The notes below the pieces were generated by a model that saw only the letters and a program-made list of their open reading frames with translations, was not told the origin of the DNA and did no database searches. DNA of 64,000 bases from Pedobacter riviphilus (GTDB lineage Bacteria > Bacteroidota > Bacteroidia > Sphingobacteriales > Sphingobacteriaceae), in NCBI RefSeq assembly GCF_014692875.1, contig NZ_CP061171.1:4588001-4652000 (forward strand), written 5' to 3'. The position numbers were made by a program, and so were the translations under genes. Numbering within the stretch: the first letter of the stretch is position 1; every line of letters starts with the position of its first letter. Positions 58,315-64,000 of the stretch are shown here, piece by piece.

Positions 58315-59097
58315 ATGAAAACTACACTAAAATATATCGTCTTATTTGCTGTTATTTTCATCAGCAACGATCTTTTCGCCCAAAATATACACTTCATAAA
58401 AAATGGTGTGATCGAATTTGAGAAAAGATCAAATATGTATGCCTTGATTAAAAAGAGGATCAATAAAGATAATGAGACTTATATGAATCAGGCTTTTGAG
58501 CAATATAAAAAGAACAATCCACAGTTTAAAGTTGCCAAAAGCACCTTAAACTTTACCAGTGATAAAAGTTTATATAAGTGGCCAACGGTAGAAGAAACGA
58601 TGAATAACAATTGGCTATCATCTGATGTTCTGGCTGATTTAAAAAATACAATTGCTACAAATTTCAATCAGCAAACCAGTGCTACACAAAAAAGTGTTTA
58701 CGAAGACACTTATCTGGTTAAAGATAGCGTGCGTAAAATTAACTGGAAAATTACCGACGAAACAAGAGAAATTGCAGGCTACGAATGCCGCAGGGCAAAT
58801 GCCATCATTATGGATTCGGTTTATGTGGTGGCTTATTACTCCAACCAAATTGCTGTTTCTGGTGGTCCAGAATCTTTTACCGGATTACCAGGCATGATTT
58901 TAGGTTTAGCTTTACCTCACGAAAATGTAACCTGGTTTGCAACTAAAGTAACAGAAGTTGCCGTGCCAGAGAAAGATTTAGCACCGCCTACAAAAGGAAA
59001 GCCGACAGATAATAAAGGTTTGAAAGCCATATTACTTGGCGCGATGAAAAATTGGGGCGAATACGCGCATCCCATATATAAGGCTTTTTCACTTTAA
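58315..59097 (+). CDS. GLPGLI family protein
   Basis: 260 residues with a signal peptide (to about residue 22, DLFAQN). The family motif is present as TGLPGMILGLALP near residue 190. GLPGLI proteins accompany outer-membrane barrel proteins in Bacteroidota, and here the gene is 5 bp behind such a barrel; a role with that receptor in uptake is likely, but the mechanism is unknown. Confidence 0.88.
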   Translation: MKTTLKYIVLFAVIFISNDLFAQNIHFIKNGVIEFEKRSNMYALIKKRINKDNETYMNQAFEQYKKNNPQFKVAKSTLNFTSDKSLYKWPTVEETMNNNWLSSDVLADLKNTIATNFNQQTSATQKSVYEDTYLVKDSVRKINWKITDETREIAGYECRRANAIIMDSVYVVAYYSNQIAVSGGPESFTGLPGMILGLALPHENVTWFATKVTEVAVPEKDLAPPTKGKPTDNKGLKAILLGAMKNWGEYAHPIYKAFSL

Positions 59098-59154
59098 CAC
59101 CATAAATTCCATTCTTGTAATTATGCCTATTTTAGCGTAATCAATAGAATAGTA

Positions 59155-59724
59155 ATGTACAGTGCACTTTATAACCACATCAATAGATTCATAGATTTGA
59201 ATAGCGATGAACAAGAAACCCTTGAGTCGCTACTCAAATCTTTTTCCGTTAAAAAGAAGGCTTTTTTATTAGCGCAAGGACAAACCTGCAGGGCAAATTA
59301 TTTTGTAGTAAAAGGCTGTTTAAGGCTTTATTTCATTGACATAAAGGGCGCTGAGCAAACCACTCAATTTGCCATAGAAAACTGGTGGATTACCGATCTA
59401 ACCAGCTTTCTTTTTCAGGAACAATCTGAATTTTATATCCAGGCGGCAGAAGCCACCGAGGTGATTGCCATTGAGCATCATCATTATGATGAAATGTTCC
59501 ATAAATTACCCAAGCTGGAACGGTATTTTAGGTTGATTCTGCAAAAAAACCACCAGGCATCGCAAAGAAGGATAAAATTCCTGTATAGCCAAACCGCTGA
59601 AGAAAGATATCGTCATTTTAATAGTTTATTCCCTGAATTTGTACAGCGTGTGCCACAGTATATGCTGGCTTCTTACCTCGGCTTCACCCCCGAATTTCTG
59701 AGTAAAATCAGGGCTAAAAAGTAA
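59155..59724 (+). CDS. Crp/Fnr family transcriptional regulator
   Basis: 189 residues: a cyclic-nucleotide-binding-like domain (SVKKKAFLLAQGQTCRANYFVVKGCLRLYF) and a C-terminal helical region that ends with QYMLASYLGFTPEFLSKIRAKK, the usual winged HTH. No Fe-S cysteine cluster is seen, so oxygen sensing as in Fnr is unlikely. It lies 115 bp upstream of an AhpD-like gene on the same strand and may regulate it. Confidence 0.87.
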   Translation: MYSALYNHINRFIDLNSDEQETLESLLKSFSVKKKAFLLAQGQTCRANYFVVKGCLRLYFIDIKGAEQTTQFAIENWWITDLTSFLFQEQSEFYIQAAEATEVIAIEHHHYDEMFHKLPKLERYFRLILQKNHQASQRRIKFLYSQTAEERYRHFNSLFPEFVQRVPQYMLASYLGFTPEFLSKIRAKK

Positions 59725-59839
59725 CTCTTCATTATTCGCTTTTTTTAGGTTACGAATCAACATTTCATTTCTTAAACTACATTAAGTTTTTTGATAGTTA
59801 AGTTGCAGACCTTTACATCGTAATCAAAAAACAAATAAA

Positions 59840-60274
59840 ATGGAAAATAGAATCAACATCCAAAAAGTAGAACCTGCAGCTTACCAAGCCATGTATGGTT
59901 TAGAGAAATATTTATCAACCAGCAAACTAGATCCAATTCTTTTAGAACTGATTAAAATGCGTGCATCACAAATTAACGGCTGTGCATTTTGCTTAAATAT
60001 GCACTCAACCGATGCCCGCAAAATAGGTGAAACCGAACAGCGTTTGTATTTATTAAATGCCTGGAGAGAAACAACTTTATTTACGCCGCAAGAAGAAGCT
60101 GTTTTAGCTTTAACAGAAGAAGTAACCTTAATTAGCCACCATGTTTCTGATGCAACTTATCAAAAAGCCGCAAGCTTTTTTAACGAACAGGAATTAGCGC
60201 AGATTATTATGGCTATAGTTACCATTAATGCCTGGAATAGACTTGCTATTACCGCTAAAGTAATGGTTGGCTAA
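59840..60274 (+). CDS. AhpD/carboxymuconolactone decarboxylase-like protein
   Basis: 144 residues with CxxC at Cys48 and Cys51 and His55 (NGCAFCLNMH), the redox centre of alkylhydroperoxidase AhpD-like proteins. It is likely a thiol peroxidase-like or decarboxylase-type protein. The neighbouring Crp/Fnr regulator is a common partner in Bacteroidota. A hairpin follows the stop. Confidence 0.88.
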   Translation: MENRINIQKVEPAAYQAMYGLEKYLSTSKLDPILLELIKMRASQINGCAFCLNMHSTDARKIGETEQRLYLLNAWRETTLFTPQEEAVLALTEEVTLISHHVSDATYQKAASFFNEQELAQIIMAIVTINAWNRLAITAKVMVG

Positions 60275-60298
60275 CCAAATGCTGATTTCAGCTTATCA

Positions 60299-60356
60299 CA
60301 AAGACACGAGAACACTTGGTTAACATTCAAAATAACTTCGTGTTTTGGTGTCTTTA
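60299..60356. repeat. Inverted-repeat hairpin between the AhpD-like and rlmI genes
   Basis: ACAAAGACACGAGAACAC (from 60299) and GTGTTTTGGTGTCTTT (to 60356) are complementary with a few mismatches. It sits between convergent genes and could end both transcripts. Confidence 0.6.
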
Positions 60357-60386
60357 TGCTTTAAAATAGATTAGTAAGTGATAAAT

Positions 60387-61571
60387 TTATAGTACCCTTA
60401 ACAACAAACCTTTTAAGTACTCTCCTTCTGGAAAAGAAATCCGAACGGGATGATCTTCCGGTTGGCAGAATTGTTTAATAATCTGAACTTCCTTGCCTGC
60501 ATCAAGCGCAGCCCAGGCAATTATCTGTTTAAAGGTTTCAATATCAACTGCACCCGAGCAAGAGAAAGTAGCCAATAAGCCTCCTTTTTCTAGCAATAGC
60601 ATACCTAAACGATTTAAATCTTTATAGGCTCTTGCCGCGCGGTCTAATGCCGAACGCGATGGTGCATATTTAGGTGGGTCGAGCACAATCACATCAAACA
60701 ATTCGCCCGATTCTTTGAAAGCCCGGAGTTGTTTGTTTACATCTGATTGTATCGCTGTTACTTTAGCCGCATCGAATTTGTTTAAGGCTACATTCTGCTT
60801 TAATGTTTCAACCGCCAAACCTGAACTATCAACGCTGGTAACGCTAGCGGCATCATTAGCCAGGCTATTCAAGCTAAAACCACCACTATAACTAAAACAG
60901 TCTAAAACTTTTTTACCTTTTGTATAACTGGCTAAAATCCTTCGGTTATCACGCTGGTCGCAATAAAAACCAGATTTTTGTCCTTCAGCAATATTGATAT
61001 TATAAATAATTCCATTTTCTTTTACCTCTAAAAGTTCTGGAGGATTTTCGCCCCAAAGTAATCCATTTTCAATGGGTAAACCTTCGTGGGTGCGAGCGGT
61101 TGCATCACTTTTATCAAAAATTCCTTTTGGATTTAATTCGGTTTTTAAAATTTCTACAATTTCTGCTTTCACTTTTTCGATTCCAGAACTTAGAATCTGT
61201 AACGATAGGAAATCGGCATACTGATCGACAATTAAACCTGGCACGAAATCGGCTTCACTAAACACTAAACGACAGGTATTGGTCTGCTCGTTTAAAATAA
61301 ACTGACGTGAAGCAATAGCCTGTTTTAACCGGTTTTGATACCAGCTGGGATCAATAGTTTGTGTTTCGTCCCACTCTAATAAACGAACGGCAACACGCGA
61401 ATTGCTGTTGAAATATCCATAGGCCAGAAATTCATGATCAAAAGCAAAAACTTTTACTACATCACCATCTTCAGGTTTTCCTTTAACTTTTTCTAATGCG
61501 CCAGAAAATACCCATGGATGTCTTTGTAGTGCCGCTTTTTCTTTGCCCTTTTTTAATGTAATTTCTACCAT
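60387..61571 (-). CDS. rlmI: Class I SAM-dependent rRNA methyltransferase (RlmI-like)
   Basis: 394 residues. The N-terminal PUA-like region (KGKEKAALQRHPWVFSGALEKV) is followed by an EEHEE-type segment and a Rossmann domain with LDCFSYSGGFSLNSL as motif I, SVDSSGLAV, and the catalytic DVIVLDPPKYAPS. This is the layout of RlmI, the enzyme for 5-methylcytidine 1962 of 23S rRNA in E. coli. The stop is followed by the hairpin at 60299; the start is just after the periodic tract. Confidence 0.88.
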   Translation of the reverse strand: MVEITLKKGKEKAALQRHPWVFSGALEKVKGKPEDGDVVKVFAFDHEFLAYGYFNSNSRVAVRLLEWDETQTIDPSWYQNRLKQAIASRQFILNEQTNTCRLVFSEADFVPGLIVDQYADFLSLQILSSGIEKVKAEIVEILKTELNPKGIFDKSDATARTHEGLPIENGLLWGENPPELLEVKENGIIYNINIAEGQKSGFYCDQRDNRRILASYTKGKKVLDCFSYSGGFSLNSLANDAASVTSVDSSGLAVETLKQNVALNKFDAAKVTAIQSDVNKQLRAFKESGELFDVIVLDPPKYAPSRSALDRAARAYKDLNRLGMLLLEKGGLLATFSCSGAVDIETFKQIIAWAALDAGKEVQIIKQFCQPEDHPVRISFPEGEYLKGLLLRVL

Positions 61572-61601
61572 GGTGCAAAGGTAATAATTAGTTTGGAGAG
61601 T

Positions 61602-61720
61602 AGCGTTCGGCGCCTAGCGATAAGCGTTTCATACGAAGCGCGTATCAGAACGTCTGTTAAATCGGAGTGCTTATTTGGATGTAGCGTTAAACGCTTAGTG
61701 CTGGGCGCTTACTGCTTTGC
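61602..61720. repeat. GC-richer 7-nt periodic inverted tract between rlmI and the LacI gene
   Basis: The left half (61602-61643) consists of 7-mers of AGCGNNN type, and the right half (61686-61720) of 7-mers GCTNNNN. The halves pair over about 22 bases (61607-61629 with 61689-61711) with a few mismatches. A small inner hairpin ATACG/CGTAT is at 61631-61645. The right end overlaps the last codons of the LacI gene. Same plan as the tracts at 962, 28513/28955 and 37316. Confidence 0.65.
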
Positions 61721-62725
61721 CATCTTAACCAGTTCCGTATCCAAAACCTTGGTTTCAAACTCAGTTACAGGCCTTTTAGCCTCGATCATCGAAATCAATA
61801 ATTCTGTGGCCACCTGTCCCATTTCGAATGCAGGCTGTTTAACTGAGGTTAAGGATGGCGAAAACAGTTCGACTAGATTAGAATTGGTAAAACCCGCTAT
61901 CGCAATTTTATGTGCCACTTCAGGATTGGTTTTCTTTAGGGCCATAATACAGCCTGTGGTTAAGCGGTCGCTCGAGATAAAAATCCCATCGGGCTTAAGC
62001 GGCAAAAGTTCTTTCACCGCTTCTTCAAGTTCTGCGCTGTGCATACCGCCATGCTGGCAATATTTCACCAGTTCGGGTCTAAATTCGATATGATATTTAA
62101 CCAAAGCCGCTTTATAACCTTTTAACCTTTCTTTCGTTATCGAAAGGTTTTCGGAATTCGTTAAATGGGCAATGGTTCTTTTTCCTGATAAAATAAGATG
62201 TTCTGTAGCATCAAAAGAACCCTTAAAGTTATTGGCAATTACTTTATGGGTTTCAAAATCTTCGGGCACCCGATCAAAAAACACAATTGGTAAGCCCTTG
62301 GCATATAAATCTCTTAAATAATCGATATCCTGTGTTTCTGAAGAAAGCGCAATTAATAAACCATCAATAGAACGCGATGCCAAGTGTTCTACGTTTAGCT
62401 TTTCCTGCTTATACGACTCGTGGCTTTGAGAAATAATAACATGATAATCTTTATCGTAAGCAATTGATTCAATGCCATTTATAACCTGTGAAAAAAAGTT
62501 ATTCGCAATTTCACTTGCAATAATGCCGATAGAATAGCTACGGCGCTCCTTTAAACTTCTGGCAATCGGATTGGCACGATAATTTACCTTTTCAGCATAG
62601 GCTAAAACCAGCTTTTTTGTTTCTTCACTAATTTCGTAACGATCTCTTAAGGCACGGGAAACCGTAGAGGTAGATAGTCCCAATGCTTTAGCAATATCTT
62701 TTATGGTAGATGTTTCAAATCTCAT
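61709..62725 (-). CDS. LacI/GalR-family transcriptional regulator
   Basis: 338 residues from the ATG at 62725 (an ATG at 62743 would add six). The N-terminal HTH is TIKDIAKALGLSTSTVSRALRD, followed by the hinge helix region and a periplasmic-binding-protein-like sensor domain (SYSIGIIASEIANNFFSQVINGIE). It is divergent from a SusC gene, and the spacer holds several LacI-type palindromes. Similar operators lie upstream of xylB, so it is the best candidate in this window for control of both. The effector sugar is unknown. Confidence 0.88.
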   Translation of the reverse strand: MRFETSTIKDIAKALGLSTSTVSRALRDRYEISEETKKLVLAYAEKVNYRANPIARSLKERRSYSIGIIASEIANNFFSQVINGIESIAYDKDYHVIISQSHESYKQEKLNVEHLASRSIDGLLIALSSETQDIDYLRDLYAKGLPIVFFDRVPEDFETHKVIANNFKGSFDATEHLILSGKRTIAHLTNSENLSITKERLKGYKAALVKYHIEFRPELVKYCQHGGMHSAELEEAVKELLPLKPDGIFISSDRLTTGCIMALKKTNPEVAHKIAIAGFTNSNLVELFSPSLTSVKQPAFEMGQVATELLISMIEAKRPVTEFETKVLDTELVKMAKQ

Positions 62726-62790
62726 TTTTCGTATTGGGTACAAGTTACAAAAAATATCTCTTTAAGGGGATTCACTCACCAATATTAATA

Positions 62791-62823
62791 AACGTTAAAT
62801 TAACGTTTTTGGGAACGTTTGCA
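62791..62823. promoter_or_regulatory. Two palindromic sites close to the LacI gene start
   Basis: AACGTTAAATTAACGTT (62791-62807) is a perfect palindrome. TGGGAACGTTTGCA (62810-62823) has the LacI-type central CG and the half-site GTTTGCA that is identical to half of the xylB operator. They could serve autoregulation. Confidence 0.55.
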
Positions 62824-62917
62824 CAGTTTTTTAGTTAAAATTGGTTTCAAACGGTTTTTAGTTTGTAAAATTGTTACCTCAACGTAACCAAATATAAACA
62901 AACAATAACATTCCGAA

Positions 62918-62950
62918 ATAGAATTATATTCTATCTGCAAGCGGTTGCAG
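62918..62950. promoter_or_regulatory. Adjacent palindromes in the susC leader region
   Basis: ATAGAATTATATTCTAT (62918-62934) is a perfect palindrome with a three-base centre. CTGCAAGCGGTTGCAG (62935-62950) is a LacI-type operator (14 of 16 symmetric), with the same TGCAA half-site as at 35796. They lie about 40 bp before the susC ATG. A weaker half-site is at 62846-62859. Confidence 0.7.
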
Positions 62951-62988
62951 AATCTTAAAATAACCAAATCACTTCAAATAAATAATTT

Positions 62989-64000
62989 ATGAGCAGAGTT
63001 CTACTCTTTTTAGCATTTTTCTCTTTTTTTGGATTATCTGTCGCTCAAGCACAAAACAGACAATTAACAGGAACTGTAAAGGATAAAGCCGACGGGCAGG
63101 TACTGGTAGGCGTTAGTGTAAACGTTAAAGATACTAAAATTGCAGCCAGTACCGATGCAAACGGAACCTATAAAATCAATATTCCATCCAATGGTGCCAC
63201 GGTAACGTTTACTTATGTTGGTTACAAAACCAGGAACGTCACTGTAACCAGCCAAACAAAAGTTGATGTCAGCCTGGAAGAAGATGCAAACAACCTTCAG
63301 GAGGTAACTGTAAATGTGGGTTATGGAACGGTTTCAAGGGATAAACTTTCTTCTGCAGTATCGAGTGTAACAGCTAAAGATCTGGCCGATTTCCCGGTAA
63401 GCACTGCTGCACAGGCATTGGCAGGGAAACTTGCCGGCGTTTCGGTAACCACAACCGAAGGATCTCCGGGTGCAGAAATCGAGGTTAAAGTAAGAGGCGG
63501 AGGTTCATTAACCCAAAGTAATGCCCCGCTTTATATCGTAGATGGGGTTCAGCTGGATAATGCGCTATCGTTGTTATCTCCAAACGAGATCCAATCAATA
63601 GATGTATTGAAAGATATTGCTTCGACAGCCATTTATGGTGCGCGTGCGGCTAATGGTGTAGTTATTATTACTACAAAAGGTGGTAAAGAAATGAAAACTG
63701 CCGTTTCTTTTGATGCTTATGCAGGTGCAAGGCAGATTGTTAACGAACTATCGGTAATGAATCCTTATGATTACGTTTCTTACCAATACCAACTTTATAA
63801 TTACAACACTTCGCAGGATGTAAAAGATGCATTTACCAAACGTTATGGCACTTTTGAAGATCTCGACATTTATAAAAATATCCAAAATATCGATTGGCAG
63901 GACAAAGTTTTTGGTCGTCAGGCTTTTTCGAATACGCAGGTGGTAAACTTAGCGGGCGGAACCAAAGCCACCACTTTCAATTTTACTGCAAATAATACGC
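62989..64000 (+). CDS. SusC-type TonB-dependent outer-membrane receptor (partial, runs off the window)
   Basis: The first 337 residues are visible. A signal peptide (FGLSVAQAQN, near residue 25) is followed by a carboxypeptidase-regulatory-like domain (QLTGTVKDKADGQVLVGVSV) and the SusC plug (NNLQEVTVNVGYGTVSRDKL through SNAPLYIVDGVQLDNALSLL and YGARAANGVVIITTKGG). The protein continues beyond 64000, and a susD gene is expected next. SusC proteins import oligosaccharides with a SusD lipoprotein. The divergent LacI gene and the operators suggest a sugar-inducible PUL. Confidence 0.93.
   Translation, partial: MSRVLLFLAFFSFFGLSVAQAQNRQLTGTVKDKADGQVLVGVSVNVKDTKIAASTDANGTYKINIPSNGATVTFTYVGYKTRNVTVTSQTKVDVSLEEDANNLQEVTVNVGYGTVSRDKLSSAVSSVTAKDLADFPVSTAAQALAGKLAGVSVTTTEGSPGAEIEVKVRGGGSLTQSNAPLYIVDGVQLDNALSLLSPNEIQSIDVLKDIASTAIYGARAANGVVIITTKGGKEMKTAVSFDAYAGARQIVNELSVMNPYDYVSYQYQLYNYNTSQDVKDAFTKRYGTFEDLDIYKNIQNIDWQDKVFGRQAFSNTQVVNLAGGTKATTFNFTANNT

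Noticed and set aside
1..64000. tRNA, rRNA, CRISPR array, prophage or defence system
   Set aside because: No cloverleaf, regular spacer array, integrase, transposase, nuclease-methylase pair or other defence gene set was recognised. The four-helix-bundle gene is the only accessory-type gene.

Overview
The window looks like ordinary chromosome from a Bacteroidota member of the Sphingobacteriaceae, most like Pedobacter. The signs are an AT-rich genome, starts without Shine-Dalgarno sites, promoters of the TTG/TTTG...TAnnTTTG type, a gliding-motility lipoprotein GldD, a SusC-type TonB-dependent receptor, a GLPGLI protein, OMP_b-brl_3-type barrels, and many lipoproteins and secreted peptidases. 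No rRNA, tRNA, CRISPR array, prophage or intact transposase was recognised.

Layout. 1-2.6 kb: cyanophycinase and isoaspartyl peptidase, then a TPR protein. 2.7-12.9 kb: C-terminal processing protease, AraC regulator with an SDR epimerase, SPFH protein, M13 peptidase, CapA and NlpC/P60 proteins. 13.3-16.1 kb: pyruvate dehydrogenase E1-alpha and E2. 16.2-27.4 kb: DUF885 peptidase, cupin, serine hydrolase, EbfC, UPF0173 hydrolase, a MORN/TonB protein, a frameshifted polA and a CPBP protease. 27.4-30.7 kb: GNAT, DNA glycosylase Tag, a four-helix-bundle gene, a CMD protein, an alkyltransferase-like protein and TrmB. 30.8-35.7 kb: GDP-fucose synthase, OxyR, superoxide dismutase, TadA, CsaA. 35.8-40.6 kb: a xylose operon (xylB, frameshifted xylA, sodium/sugar symporter) behind two LacI-type operators. 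41-47.2 kb: NlpE-like and FtsX-like proteins, a metallo-hydrolase, GldD, AroE, phosphosulfolactate synthase, a TPR protein. 47.4-61.6 kb: M1 aminopeptidase, TraB protein, thioredoxin-like protein, ALDH7-type dehydrogenase, an outer-membrane barrel with a GLPGLI partner, Crp/AhpD and an RlmI-type methyltransferase. 61.7-64 kb: a LacI regulator divergent from a SusC gene that runs off the window; similar operators here and at xylB suggest one pentose-related regulon.

The most interesting material is between genes. (1) Imperfect tandem arrays with a strict 7-nt period recur in many spacers, usually as two halves in inverted orientation. One pair brackets a 120-aa four-helix-bundle (S23/IVS-type) gene at 28513-28989. 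That is the architecture of a 23S rRNA intervening sequence, but at a protein-gene boundary, and it supplies the start codon of tag. (2) A ~100-bp structured repeat occurs three times. (3) A second repeat family bounded by CGTCAT/ATGACG occurs in several versions. (4) A 26-bp perfect inverted repeat flanks the M13 peptidase region. Two core genes, polA and xylA, each carry a one-base deletion in or next to a G-run; sequencing error is the simplest explanation, but it should be checked.
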